A stretch of 64,000 nucleotides of DNA from Veillonella caviae (GCF_003992125.1 NZ_RQUY01000010.1:1-64000), one strand, 5' to 3'; shown: positions 7,995-17,192, counted from the stretch's first letter. Notes: generated by a model not told the origin, from the sequence alone. Numbers and translations are program-made.

Positions 7995-9182
7995 ATGCAT
8001 TCTTTAGAATTATTAATTAAAGAAACTGCGGCCAAGTATTTAGAGCAAGTCATTGCTTGGCGACGACATATACATGCTCATCCGGAATTATCTGGCGAGG
8101 AAAAGGAAACATCCCTCTATATCCAATCGGTGTTGACTGAATTGGGCATACCTTTTAAAAATGATGTTTCCGATTATGCTGTTATCGGTACTATACAGGG
8201 CTCTCACACAGGCCCTGTTATTGCGTTACGGGCGGATATAGATGCATTGCCAATACATGAAAAAACAGGATTACCTTTTGCTTCTGAAAATGATGGCATT
8301 ATGCATGCGTGCGGTCATGATAGTCATGTGGCAATACTATTGGGTACTGCAGCTGTGTTACATGATATTAGGGAGCAATTACATGGCACTGTGAAACTTG
8401 TATTTCAACCATCTGAAGAGGAAGCTTTGTTTCCAGGGGCGCAAGGTATCGTAGACAGTGGTATACTCGATGATGTTGATGAAATTTACGGTCTTCACGT
8501 ATGGCCTCAATTGCCTGTGGGTACTGTGGGCCTTAGAAAAGGGAATCTCATGGCTGCGTCGGATCATTTCAAGGTACATATTAAGGGGAAATCTACCCAT
8601 GGTGCAGAGCCGCATAATGGTATCGATGCTATCGTGGCAGCTGTTAATTGGATTGTCAATGTAGAATCCGTCGTGGCTCGTGAAACGAATCCTATGGAAA
8701 ATCTAGTGTGTACCATCGGCGTTATCAACGCTGGTGACCGATACAATGTAGGCGCTGGCGATGCATTCTTAGAAGGAACATGCCGTACCTATGCGCCGGA
8801 AAAACGCGATTATATTGAACGTCGCCTTGGTGAAAGCCTTAAGGCCCTCGATATGATGTTTGGCACCACTAGTGTACTCGATTTTAGACGAGGACATGGA
8901 TCCACCATTAATAATCCAGATGCCATTGACTATGCCACAGCCATTGTGGAGCAATACATTGGGCCACAAGCTGTGGTACATCCAGAATTTCCGTCCATGG
9001 CGGCAGAGGATTTTTCCGCATACTTGCAAAAAATTAAAGGTGCCTTCCTTTGGTTAGGGACTGGCTTTGAAGGGAATCCACCACTGCATAATGATACTTT
9101 CACCATTGATGAAAGCATTATTGAAACGGGCATCGTTATGATGGCGGGCATTGCAGGAGAATTTTTACAACCAAAATCATAG
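7995..9182 (+). CDS. M20D-type metal-dependent amidohydrolase
   Basis: 395-aa cytoplasmic metallopeptidase of the M20D group (hippurate/IAA-amino acid/N-acetyl-diaminopimelate hydrolases). Visible motifs: WRRHIHAHPELSGEE, ALRADIDALP, HACGHDSHVA (metal ligands), FQPSEEE (catalytic Glu), GKSTHGAEPHNGID of the lid domain, and SMAAEDFSAY near the end. It removes an acyl group from an amino acid; the substrate is not set by sequence. It lies just upstream of argFCBD, and a paralogue ends the cluster, suggesting deacylation of an N-acetylated arginine intermediate (inference). Shine-Dalgarno AAAGGAG. Confidence 0.85.
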   Translation: MHSLELLIKETAAKYLEQVIAWRRHIHAHPELSGEEKETSLYIQSVLTELGIPFKNDVSDYAVIGTIQGSHTGPVIALRADIDALPIHEKTGLPFASENDGIMHACGHDSHVAILLGTAAVLHDIREQLHGTVKLVFQPSEEEALFPGAQGIVDSGILDDVDEIYGLHVWPQLPVGTVGLRKGNLMAASDHFKVHIKGKSTHGAEPHNGIDAIVAAVNWIVNVESVVARETNPMENLVCTIGVINAGDRYNVGAGDAFLEGTCRTYAPEKRDYIERRLGESLKALDMMFGTTSVLDFRRGHGSTINNPDAIDYATAIVEQYIGPQAVVHPEFPSMAAEDFSAYLQKIKGAFLWLGTGFEGNPPLHNDTFTIDESIIETGIVMMAGIAGEFLQPKS

Positions 9183-9307
9183 GCTCTACATAGTTGGTAA
9201 TGTTAGAGGGTATTTGTTGATTGTTATAGGATACATTGCTACGAGTGGTAGCCTATCTATAGAAATGGAGTATAACTCATAGAGATATAGAGTTTGAAGG
9301 AGTTATG

Positions 9308-10318
9308 ATGAAGAGTTTACACAATAAATCGTTTAAAACGATGTTAGATTATACACCAGAAGAAATTAAATATTACTTGGACTTAGCTGCTAAATTAAAA
9401 GCAGATAAAAAAGCAGGCACAGAAATTAAAACTATGGAAGGCAAGAACTTTGTTCTCATTTTTGAAAAGGATTCTACCCGTACTCGGTGTGCTTTTGAAG
9501 TTGGTGCCGCAGACCAAGGGGCTCATACGACGTATTTGGGACCTACAGGTTCTCAAATGAATAAAAAAGAGTCCTTAAAGGATACTGCTCGCGTTCTCGG
9601 TTCTATGTATGATGCCATTGAATTTCGTGGATTTGCTCAAGATGATGTAGATACATTAGCAGATTTTTCTGGTGTTCCTGTATGGAATGGACTTACTGAT
9701 ATGGATCACCCAACTCAAACATTGGCGAATTTCTTGACACTGCAAGAAAATATTGACAAACCATTAAATGAAATTTCTTATGCTTATGTAGGTCATGGTC
9801 AATCGAATATGTGTAATGCATTGATGAGTGGTGCTGTTAAAATGGGTATGGATTTCCGACTCATTGGACCTAAACAATATTGGCCGGAAGGCCCATTCTA
9901 CGAAGCGTGTTTGAAGGTAGCTAAAGAAACTGGTGCTACAATTACGTGTACTGATAATGTAGCAGAAGGCGTAAAAGGTCTCGATGTTATCTATACAGGT
10001 GTATGGGTGACTATGGGCGATACATATGATATGTGGGAAGAGAGGATTAATACATTTAAACCATTTCAAGTAAATGCGGAAATGATGGCATTAACAGGTA
10101 ATTCGAATACGAAATTCTGCCATTGCTTGCCTGCATTCCACAATACAGAAACACAAGTAGGAAAAGATATTTTTGAACGGTTCGGTATGAATGGCATTGA
10201 AGTGACAGAAGATGTATTTGAAGGGCCTAATTCATTAGCTTTTGAAGAAGCGGAAAATCGTTTACACACTATCAAAGCCGTGATGGTAGCCACTTTTGGT
10301 GATTATCCTATGGATTAG
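9308..10318 (+). CDS. argF: Ornithine carbamoyltransferase
   Basis: 336 aa. It transfers the carbamoyl group from carbamoyl phosphate to ornithine, giving citrulline. Carbamoyl-phosphate motif STRTR is at residues 56-60, followed by DMDHPTQT and ornithine-loop [11 protein letters not shown]. Domain order and length are those of E. coli ArgF/ArcB-type OTCs. ATG 9305 and ATG 9308 are adjacent; AAGGAG (9297-9302) favours the second. The argCBD context argues for an anabolic role rather than catabolic ArcB. A hairpin GCTAC/GTAGC lies in the leader near 9238-9252. Confidence 0.93.
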   Translation: MKSLHNKSFKTMLDYTPEEIKYYLDLAAKLKADKKAGTEIKTMEGKNFVLIFEKDSTRTRCAFEVGAADQGAHTTYLGPTGSQMNKKESLKDTARVLGSMYDAIEFRGFAQDDVDTLADFSGVPVWNGLTDMDHPTQTLANFLTLQENIDKPLNEISYAYVGHGQSNMCNALMSGAVKMGMDFRLIGPKQYWPEGPFYEACLKVAKETGATITCTDNVAEGVKGLDVIYTGVWVTMGDTYDMWEERINTFKPFQVNAEMMALTGNSNTKFCHCLPAFHNTETQVGKDIFERFGMNGIEVTEDVFEGPNSLAFEEAENRLHTIKAVMVATFGDYPMD

Positions 10319-10441
10319 CTTATAACGTGATGTATGTATGATATAGGAGATTTTAGTATTGGATATAATCCTTTGTAATAAGTGTTATAGCCACATTAGG
10401 AATAGCTATATCGTATTGATACAATGGGGAGGAAGACACAT

Positions 10442-11392
10442 ATGAATCCATACAAAGTATTTATTGTTGGACACGAGGGTACAACAGGTCTTAGAATTCA
10501 TGAACGATTACAAGGCCGCAAGGACATTGAATTACTGTCTATCGAAGATGGAGATAGAAAAAATATAGATAAAATTGCAGCTATCGCTAAAACAGCAGAT
10601 ATTGTATTCCTTTGTTTACCAGATAGTGCATCCAAAGACATAGTAGCGGTTATCGGCGATTATGATTGTAAAATTATTGACACATCTACAGCGTTTAGAA
10701 CTGATACGGACTGGGCTTATGGATTTCCTGAATTAGGGGACGATTATCGAGGGGGCATTCAAGAGAAGAAACATATTGCAAACCCTGGGTGCCATGCTAG
10801 TGGGATGATTGCGTGTATTGCGCCTCTTGTAAAATCTGGTATTGTACCTAGTGATTACCCTTTCACTATTACCTCTCTAACTGGTTATAGTGGAGGCGGT
10901 AAAAAGATGATCAATCAATATGAATCATCACCAAAGGATTATTTTCTTTACGCGCCACGTCAATATGGATTGGGGCAAGGGCATAAACATTTACCAGAGG
11001 TGATGCATGTATGTGGTCTTACAGATGCGCCTATTTTCATGCCTATCGTTGATGATTACTACAGTGGCATGGAGGTTACCGTAGGGCTACATAAACGCTT
11101 ACTTTCATCAGGTAGTACGTTGAAAACGGTGCATCAAACATTAGATACGTTTTACAAGGGTAGTAAAATCGTTACTGTAGCACCTCTCAATGTGGCGGAG
11201 GATAACAAGTCATTCCTCAATGCTAACCGGTTGAGTAATACAGACGGCATGGTTATATCTGTGACAGGTAATGACGATCGTATTATGGTGCATGCCGTGT
11301 TTGATAATCTTGGCAAAGGCGCGTCTGGTGCAGCTGTACAATGTATGAATATTGCGCTGGGATTGCCCGAGGAGACTGGTTTGTCCTTATAA
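10442..11392 (+). CDS. argC: N-acetyl-gamma-glutamyl-phosphate reductase (type 2)
   Basis: 316 aa. It reduces N-acetylglutamyl phosphate to the semialdehyde with NADPH, the third step of arginine synthesis. N-terminal Rossmann motif VGHEGTTG; catalytic Cys117 in NPGCHASGM. The short form and FIVGHEGTTGLRIHERL start match the type 2 ArgC group rather than the longer type 1. The in-frame ATG 10424 overlaps the Shine-Dalgarno GGGGAGGAAG, so ATG 10442 is used. It sits between argF and argB. Confidence 0.92.
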   Translation: MNPYKVFIVGHEGTTGLRIHERLQGRKDIELLSIEDGDRKNIDKIAAIAKTADIVFLCLPDSASKDIVAVIGDYDCKIIDTSTAFRTDTDWAYGFPELGDDYRGGIQEKKHIANPGCHASGMIACIAPLVKSGIVPSDYPFTITSLTGYSGGGKKMINQYESSPKDYFLYAPRQYGLGQGHKHLPEVMHVCGLTDAPIFMPIVDDYYSGMEVTVGLHKRLLSSGSTLKTVHQTLDTFYKGSKIVTVAPLNVAEDNKSFLNANRLSNTDGMVISVTGNDDRIMVHAVFDNLGKGASGAAVQCMNIALGLPEETGLSL

Positions 11393-11507
11393 ATTAGCAT
11401 AGGTCGATGACGTATTAGGATTCATTTTGTTTTGATAACATGCGTAGTTACTAGTTATCACCAAATGGATTTTGATACGCAATAGTATAGGATGAGTAGG
11501 AGTTATT

Positions 11508-12368
11508 ATGAACACCGTAACAAATGCGATGCGAGCCCATATTTTGACGGCTGCCGTACCGTATATTAAACAATACACTGATAAATACGTTGTCGTAAAA
11601 TACGGCGGTAATGCTATGACGGATCCAGAATTGAAAAAATCCGTTATGAACGATTTGCTTTTACTGCAATTAGTTGGGGTAAAAGTTGTCCTCGTCCACG
11701 GTGGAGGGCCTGATATTAACAATGCCCTTCAGGCGATGCATATTGAGTCCCAATTTAAAAATGGGTTACGCGTTACTGATAAGGATACAATGGACGTAGT
11801 ACAAATGGTATTAGCTGGCAAGGTTAATAAAGGGCTCGTAGCTGATTTGATTAGCTTTGGTGGTCGTGCTGTAGGTCTGTGCGGTGTAGATGGTCATATG
11901 ATTCAAGTGCATCAAAAAAATGATGAACTAGGCTATGTAGGCGAAGTAGATGTAATCGACACTGCTATTATTGATGATGTTATTAGTAAAGGATATATTC
12001 CTGTTATTTCCTCTATTGGCTGTGGAGCTGATGGACAAGTGTATAATGTAAATGCTGATACGGTAGCCGCTAAAATTGCAGGTGCTCTTAAGGCCGAAAC
12101 AATGGTGGCTATGACAAATATCGATGGTGTGCTTCGGGATGTGAACAATCCATCATCGTTGATTCCTCGCATCACCGTAGCCGAAGCAGAAACATTAAAA
12201 GTGGAAGGCATTATCGCAGGTGGTATGATTCCAAAGGTGGATTGCTGTTTAGAGGCCATTGCAGCAGGGGCTCAAAAGGTATTTATCATAAATGGTGAAA
12301 TACCGCATGCCATTTTAATTGAGCTCCTCACAGATGAAGGTCTAGGGACTATGTTTGTAAAAGAATAA
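11508..12368 (+). CDS. argB: Acetylglutamate kinase
   Basis: 286-aa amino-acid kinase phosphorylating N-acetylglutamate with ATP. KYGGNAM (31-37), VLVHGGGPDINNAL, the NVNADTVAAKIAGAL segment and the MTNIDGVLRD/GGMIPKV motifs are all present. A mobile helix extension of arginine-sensitive NAGKs may be the N-terminal 20 residues (AHILTAAVPYIKQYTDKY), which suggests feedback inhibition by arginine (inference). Good Shine-Dalgarno TAGGAGTT. Confidence 0.95.
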   Translation: MNTVTNAMRAHILTAAVPYIKQYTDKYVVVKYGGNAMTDPELKKSVMNDLLLLQLVGVKVVLVHGGGPDINNALQAMHIESQFKNGLRVTDKDTMDVVQMVLAGKVNKGLVADLISFGGRAVGLCGVDGHMIQVHQKNDELGYVGEVDVIDTAIIDDVISKGYIPVISSIGCGADGQVYNVNADTVAAKIAGALKAETMVAMTNIDGVLRDVNNPSSLIPRITVAEAETLKVEGIIAGGMIPKVDCCLEAIAAGAQKVFIINGEIPHAILIELLTDEGLGTMFVKE

Positions 12369-12427
12369 TCCTTTTAGTGAAGTAATTGAATTGCATGATT
12401 TACTTTGAGTATATAGTTGAAATAGCT

Positions 12428-12457
12428 ATGGTGAGCTGCTATGGGCGGGCTCACCAT
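12428..12457 (+). promoter_or_regulatory. Hairpin between argB and argD
   Basis: Perfect 9-bp stem ATGGTGAGC (12428-12436) / GCTCACCAT (12449-12457), with a 12-nt loop. It is 10 nt before the argD Shine-Dalgarno and has no U-tract. It may stabilise or process the mRNA or modulate argD translation. Confidence 0.5.
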
Positions 12458-12475
12458 CGTTATATTGGAGGACGT

Positions 12476-13666
12476 ATGATTACGAAAACAGAACAATTTG
12501 AACAACAAGATAAGGAGTATATTGCCAACACCTATGGTCGGTTTAACGTATGCTTTGAAAAAGGTAAAGGTTCTTTATTATGGGATGTGGACGGTAAAGA
12601 ATATATCGACTTAGGTTCTGGCATTGGTGTTACAGCTTTTGGGGTAGATGATGCAGAATGGTCTGAAGCAGTAACAAAACAAACACATGCATTAAACCAT
12701 ATTTCTAATCTCTATTACTCATTACCACAAATTCAGTTGGCTGAATTTCTTTGCAAAGCAACAGGAATGAAAAAGGTATTCTTCTCTAATTCTGGTGCTG
12801 AATCTAATGAATGCTCCATTAAGGCAGCTCGTAAATATAGTCATGATAAATATGGTGAGGGCCGTCATGTTATTGTTACATTGGTGAATAGTTTTCATGG
12901 CCGTACTATTACAACATTATCAGCTACAGGTCAAGATGTGTTCCACCAACATTTTTTCCCATTTACAGAGGGCTTTCTTCATACACCTGCCAATGACATT
13001 GATGCAGCTATCGAAGTGCTAACTAGACCAGATGTATGTGCTATTATGATGGAACCTATCCAAGGGGAAGGTGGCGTTATGCCACTAGACAAGGAGTTTG
13101 TACAGGCTGTGACAAAGTTTGCTCATGAGAACGATAAATTAGTCCTCATTGATGAAGTGCAAACTGGGAATGGTCGTACAGGTTCTTTCTATGCATACCA
13201 ACAATTCGGTATCGAGCCAGATATCGTGTCTACTGCTAAGGGCCTAGCTGGAGGATTACCTATGGGGGCTACTTTATTTAATGAAAAAACACAATTTGTG
13301 TTGAATGCTGGCGCTCATGCTACTACGTTTGGTGGCAATCCGATTTGCGCGGCCGCTGCAAATACTATTGTAAATCGTTTAACACCAGAATTTTTAGATT
13401 CTGTAAAAGCTAAGGGCGAATTTGTAAAATCTATGTTAGTAGGAAAAACTGGTGTCATTGGTATTAGTGGTATGGGCCTTATGCTGGGCATTGAAACGAC
13501 GGTAGACGCTAAACAAGTTATTGCTAAATGTTTGGAAAAAGGCGTTGTAGTTTTATCTGCAAAAAACAAAGTACGTCTATTACCAGCTCTTAATATTCCA
13601 CAAGAACAATTGGAAAAAGCTATTACAATTCTCGGTGAAGTCATTGCGGAATTAGCTCATTCATGA
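12476..13666 (+). CDS. argD: Acetylornithine aminotransferase
   Basis: 396-aa class III PLP aminotransferase converting N-acetylglutamate semialdehyde to N-acetylornithine with glutamate. PLP-binding Lys is K255 in STAKGLAGGLP. Also visible: NSGAESNECSIKAARKYS, SFHGRTITTLSATGQ, and LIDEVQTGNGRTG with the PLP-contacting Asp. The frame is open back to 12386, but GGAGGA (12467-12472) places the start at ATG 12476, and the upstream residues are unlike the family. Context makes argD more likely than ornithine aminotransferase. Confidence 0.93.
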   Translation: MITKTEQFEQQDKEYIANTYGRFNVCFEKGKGSLLWDVDGKEYIDLGSGIGVTAFGVDDAEWSEAVTKQTHALNHISNLYYSLPQIQLAEFLCKATGMKKVFFSNSGAESNECSIKAARKYSHDKYGEGRHVIVTLVNSFHGRTITTLSATGQDVFHQHFFPFTEGFLHTPANDIDAAIEVLTRPDVCAIMMEPIQGEGGVMPLDKEFVQAVTKFAHENDKLVLIDEVQTGNGRTGSFYAYQQFGIEPDIVSTAKGLAGGLPMGATLFNEKTQFVLNAGAHATTFGGNPICAAAANTIVNRLTPEFLDSVKAKGEFVKSMLVGKTGVIGISGMGLMLGIETTVDAKQVIAKCLEKGVVVLSAKNKVRLLPALNIPQEQLEKAITILGEVIAELAHS

Positions 13667-13703
13667 TACCCTAGAATAAATAGTCTATATTGGAGGAGTA
13701 ATT

Positions 13704-13886
13704 ATGAATACAGAATCCTTACGCAATGAAGTGTTAGTGCCAGCAGTGGCTAAAACATTGGACATTGCAAGCAAAGCAAAACCAACAAAAGATGAATTGT
13801 GTACCACTGTAAAAATTACAGCTTGTGTAGCAGTAGCTACTGCTGTTGTATCCTTGGCGGTACAAGCGGTGTTGCGCAATCGATAA
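13704..13886 (+). CDS. Unrecognised 60-aa single-TM protein
   Basis: Small protein with a polar N-terminal half (about 1-34, one Cys) and a hydrophobic C-terminal helix (about 36-57: KITACVAVATAVVSLAVQAVL) ending in RNR. This suggests a tail-anchored inner-membrane protein. GGAGG lies 8 nt before ATG, and a good terminator follows, so it is probably expressed as the last gene of the argBD transcript, 37 nt after argD. No family recognised and no function proposed. Confidence 0.65.
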   Translation: MNTESLRNEVLVPAVAKTLDIASKAKPTKDELCTTVKITACVAVATAVVSLAVQAVLRNR

Positions 13887-13894
13887 AACTATAG

Positions 13895-13927
13895 GAAAAC
13901 GACAACCTTAGGGCTGTCGTTTTCTTT
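13895..13927 (+). terminator. Terminator of the arginine operon
   Basis: Perfect 10-bp stem GAAAACGACA (13895-13904) / TGTCGTTTTC (13915-13924), then TTTG. Confidence 0.85.
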
Positions 13928-14088
13928 GTATATATATAGGTTATTCCTGTTTTTATGGGGTGTTATCTATTGTATGATATAGTGCTGAATCTGCCAGTTA
14001 TAATATGATACACGATGAATCGTTGCTATGATAGTTGATAGATTTGGTGCATTGAACCGATACAATATATTTGATTAGAGAGGTTATT

Positions 14089-15267
14089 ATGCATAGTCGT
14101 GATTTAATTGAACAATATAAGTTCTACGTCCAAGATTGGCGTAGATATTTCCATAAACATCCAGAGCTTAGTAATGAGGAGTTTGAAACAACAAAAACGT
14201 TGGCAAAAGAATTGGAAGCAATGGGCGTAGAAGTACAAGTGGATACGGACCGTGGTACTGGTCTTATCGGCATTATCCGAGGTGATAAAACGGGTAAAGC
14301 TATTGCCCTTCGTGCTGATATTGATGCATTGCCTGTACAGGAGCATAATACATTTGATTTTAAATCTGACGTAGATGGTAAAATGCACGCCTGTGGTCAC
14401 GATGGACATATGGCGATTTTACTTGGGGCGGCGAAAATGCTCATGTCTATGAAAGATCGCATTGAAGGCACAGTATATCTCGCATTCCAACCGGCGGAGG
14501 AAACAGGGGCTGGTGCGCCAGATTTTATTAAATTTGGCGATTGGTATGAGAAAATTGATGCTATCTTTGGTGGTCATGTATGGATTGATTTGCCCGCAGG
14601 ATTTATTTCTGTAGAAGAAGGTCCGCGTATGGCGGCTAGTAGTATATTTAATATTAAGGTAACTGGTAAGCAAGGTCATGGTGCGCAGCCGCATCAAGCT
14701 GTTGATGCAGTAGTAGTGGCCAGTGCTATTGTGCTTAACTTGCAAACTGTTGTATCCAGAAATGTGAGTGCCTTAGATTCGGTGGTTGTTACCATTGGCA
14801 ATATCCATTCTGGAACAGAGTGGAATGTTATCCCAGGGGAAGCCACAATGGGAGGCACTGTACGATTTTTTGATCCTCATCAAGAAGAATACATTGTCGA
14901 CTCTATACGCCGCATTGTAGAATATACAGCAGCTGCTTATGGTGCTACAGCTGAATTAAACTACGAAAAAAGGGTACCACCGACTATTAACGACCCAACA
15001 TCTAGTGAATTGGCAGAACGCGTAGTTATCGATACGCTAGGTGCTGATAAACTCTCCAAAATGCGCAAAGTTATGCCTGGCGAAGACTTTGCGTGGTATT
15101 TACAAGAAAAACCAGGTTGCTTTGCCTTCATCGGCATTCAGAATCCTGATGTAGAAGCAACTTATGATCATCATAACAATCGATTCACCATGGATGATAG
15201 CGTACTGTCGGCGGCGTCAGCGGTGTATGCGGAATATGCTATTGCGTGGTTACAAGAAAATAAATAA
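14089..15267 (+). CDS. M20D-type metal-dependent amidohydrolase (second copy)
   Basis: 392-aa paralogue of the enzyme at 7995-9182, sharing the same motifs: WRRYFHKHPELSNEE, ALRADIDALP, HACGHDGHMA, FQPAEETG (catalytic Glu), GKQGHGAQPHQAVD and PGEDFAWYL. The two are clearly diverged in the lid domain, so substrates may differ. An in-frame TTG at 14071 precedes AGAGAGG (14077-14083), which places the start at ATG 14089. The gene has its own transcript between two terminators. Confidence 0.85.
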   Translation: MHSRDLIEQYKFYVQDWRRYFHKHPELSNEEFETTKTLAKELEAMGVEVQVDTDRGTGLIGIIRGDKTGKAIALRADIDALPVQEHNTFDFKSDVDGKMHACGHDGHMAILLGAAKMLMSMKDRIEGTVYLAFQPAEETGAGAPDFIKFGDWYEKIDAIFGGHVWIDLPAGFISVEEGPRMAASSIFNIKVTGKQGHGAQPHQAVDAVVVASAIVLNLQTVVSRNVSALDSVVVTIGNIHSGTEWNVIPGEATMGGTVRFFDPHQEEYIVDSIRRIVEYTAAAYGATAELNYEKRVPPTINDPTSSELAERVVIDTLGADKLSKMRKVMPGEDFAWYLQEKPGCFAFIGIQNPDVEATYDHHNNRFTMDDSVLSAASAVYAEYAIAWLQENK

Positions 15268-15326
15268 TCTAGTTTGTAGAGGAATAAAAATGTGGGTATT
15301 GTTTTGTTACAGCCCCTCATAAAAAT

Positions 15327-15368
15327 AGAGAGTAGTTAATCTTAAAGATTAGCTACTCTCTGTTTTTA
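15327..15368. terminator. Bidirectional terminator between amidohydrolase and guaC
   Basis: 15-bp stem from AGAGAGTAG (15327-15335) to CTACTCTCT (15353-15361) with one mismatch, followed by GTTTTTA. It separates converging genes. Confidence 0.8.
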
Positions 15369-15413
15369 TAGAAAAAGAATCCCCAAAGATACTTTTTTGT
15401 TGATATGTTCTTA

Positions 15414-16400
15414 TTAACGGTCGCCGTTAAAGATGGAGTTTTTAACTAATACGTAATCTACTTTGCGGATAGCGCCTAATGTAGTGCCACCAGCATAAGA
15501 AATAGCAGATTGCAAATCTTGTTCCATTTCTACTAAAGTATCGAAAATAGAACCTTTAGAAGGAATGAAGATTTTTTTGCCTTCTACGTTTTTTCGTTCA
15601 CCTTTCTGGAATTCAGAAGCGGAACCGAAATATTCTTTTACAGCTTTGCCGTCAACGATTTTCTCTTCCCCAGGAGATTCTTGGTGACCTGCAAAGAGAG
15701 ATCCAATCATAACCATAGTAGCGCCAAAGCGAATGGATTTTGCGATGTCGCCGTGGTCGCGGATGCCACCGTCAGCAATGATAGGTTTAGTAGCGGCTTT
15801 TGCGCACCAGCGAACAGCAGCCAACTGCCAACCGCCTGTACCGAAGCCAGTTTTTAATTTAGTAATACAAACTTTACCAGGTCCAATACCTACTTTAGTA
15901 GCATCGGCACCAGCGTTTTCAAGCTCGCGTACTGCTTCAGGAGTACCAACATTACCAGCGATAACGAAGGTTGTAGGTAATTGTTTTTTGATATATTGGA
16001 TCATGTTGATAACTGCGTTAGAATGACCATGTGCAATATCGATAGTGATGTAATCAGGAATGAGATTGGCTGCTGCTAATTCATCAACGAGGGTGAACTC
16101 TTCTTCTTTTACGCCGATGGAAATAGAAGAATAGAGGTTAAGGGAGTGCATACGTTTTACGAAATCTAAGCGGCGTTCTGGTTGGAAACGATGCATGATA
16201 TAGAAATAGCCTTTTTCTGCTAATTTTTCTGCTAATTCTTCGTCGATGATAGTTTGCATGTTCGCAGGAACTACTGGTAATTTAAATGTGCGATTGCCTA
16301 GAGTTACTTGTGTGTCGCATTCGCTACGACTGTTTACGATGCATTTATTAGGAATCAGTTGTACGTCTTCGTAATCAAAGATGTTCGTTGTATTAATCAT
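15414..16400 (-). CDS. guaC: GMP reductase
   Basis: 328-aa IMPDH/GMPR-family TIM barrel. It deaminates GMP to IMP with NADPH, linking guanine and adenine nucleotide pools. Catalytic Cys178 lies in [23 protein letters not shown] and the phosphate-binding [16 protein letters not shown] and [13 protein letters not shown] follow. There is no CBS domain and the length suits GMPR, not IMPDH (about 480 aa). It reads as the Firmicutes-type GuaC. Shine-Dalgarno AAAGGAG before ATG. A PurBox-like site is upstream at 16476-16488. Confidence 0.93.
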   Translation of the reverse strand: MINTTNIFDYEDVQLIPNKCIVNSRSECDTQVTLGNRTFKLPVVPANMQTIIDEELAEKLAEKGYFYIMHRFQPERRLDFVKRMHSLNLYSSISIGVKEEEFTLVDELAAANLIPDYITIDIAHGHSNAVINMIQYIKKQLPTTFVIAGNVGTPEAVRELENAGADATKVGIGPGKVCITKLKTGFGTGGWQLAAVRWCAKAATKPIIADGGIRDHGDIAKSIRFGATMVMIGSLFAGHQESPGEEKIVDGKAVKEYFGSASEFQKGERKNVEGKKIFIPSKGSIFDTLVEMEQDLQSAISYAGGTTLGAIRKVDYVLVKNSIFNGDR

Positions 16401-16475
16401 AGTTTCTATATCTCCTTTGAGGTATAATAAGATGAACCTGTACTATTATACTGAATTTGCTTTGAATTTTCAATA

Positions 16476-16488
16476 CATTCCGAATATT
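16476..16488. promoter_or_regulatory. PurBox-like site upstream of guaC
   Basis: CATTCCGAATATT agrees at 11 of 13 positions with the Bacillus PurBox (AWWWCCGAACWWT), 76 bp upstream of guaC. No partner box was found, so it is weak. The rest of 16401-16661 holds only the next promoter. Confidence 0.25.
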
Positions 16489-16613
16489 AAATTATAGTTT
16501 ATATATTATTAGTCAGGTTAATGATATGCAGACTATTTAAAGTGTATGTACAATAAGACATAGATGAGCTAGAGCACAGACATAATAAAATATATAAAAT
16601 AATGCAACAGAAA

Positions 16614-16643
16614 CAGTAGTACGCTATAATAGAAGTACTATTG
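16614..16643. promoter_or_regulatory. -10 flanked by an inverted repeat, upstream of the thiT-like/mob operon
   Basis: TATAAT (16625-16630) lies between CAGTAGTAC (16614-16622) and GTACTATTG (16635-16643), which pair over 9 bp with one G-T. The placement suits a repressor operator overlapping the promoter. No TPP riboswitch consensus was found here. Confidence 0.4.
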
Positions 16644-16661
16644 ATAGGAGGTAATATTGTT

Positions 16662-17192
16662 ATGGGTCAATCAAAAACAAGAATGCTCACCGAGGCCGGT
16701 GTAGCCATTGCTATTGCACAGGTATTGTCATTTATCACTATTTTTCATATGCCTCAAGGCGGATCTATTAAGGCCGCTTCGTTGGTTCCTCTTATGCTTT
16801 TTGCTTATCGATGGGGCGGAACGAGGGGAATTTTGGCCGGCGTTGTTTATGGCATACTCCATTTTTTATTAGGTTTTAAATCATCTATTCATTACTTGAG
16901 CATTATCCTTGATTATATCCTCGCTTATGGAATTATTGGTATATGTGGTTATTTCAAGGATTCCTTATCTGGATTGATCGGTGGTTCTATCGTGGCTATT
17001 GTCTTGCGTTGGTGTGCTTCCGTTACGAGTGGTGCCTTGGTGTTTGCTAGTTATGCACCACAAGGTCAAAATCCATGGATTTATTCGATGATTTATAATG
17101 CGTCCTACATGATTCCGGATGGTATTATTAATATTGTTGTGTTAGTACTTATCTACCAAGCGGTAAAACGAGGTTTAAAACGCGGTGTCTAA
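16662..17192 (+). CDS. ThiT-like ECF transporter S-component
   Basis: 176-aa membrane protein with about six hydrophobic segments. The features fit the ThiT (thiamine) family: GGSI with a Pro then FAYRWGGTRGILAG, LDYILAYG, R-x7-SG, YAPQG and YSMIYNASYMIPD. It would bind a vitamin and need an ECF A/A'/T module from elsewhere. From memory, ThiT has a thiamine-contacting His in the segment aligning with LRWCASVTSG, where Ser or Ala stands here. It overlaps the mobAB gene by 8 nt, so a Moco-related substrate is possible. TTG 16641 is in frame, but TAGGAGG (16645-16651) points to ATG 16662. Confidence 0.7.
   Translation: MGQSKTRMLTEAGVAIAIAQVLSFITIFHMPQGGSIKAASLVPLMLFAYRWGGTRGILAGVVYGILHFLLGFKSSIHYLSIILDYILAYGIIGICGYFKDSLSGLIGGSIVAIVLRWCASVTSGALVFASYAPQGQNPWIYSMIYNASYMIPDGIINIVVLVLIYQAVKRGLKRGV

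Noticed and set aside
16401-16661. TPP riboswitch upstream of the ThiT-like gene
   Set aside because: No CTGAGA/GGGTGC thi-box consensus was found on the + strand; only the promoter with flanking inverted repeat.
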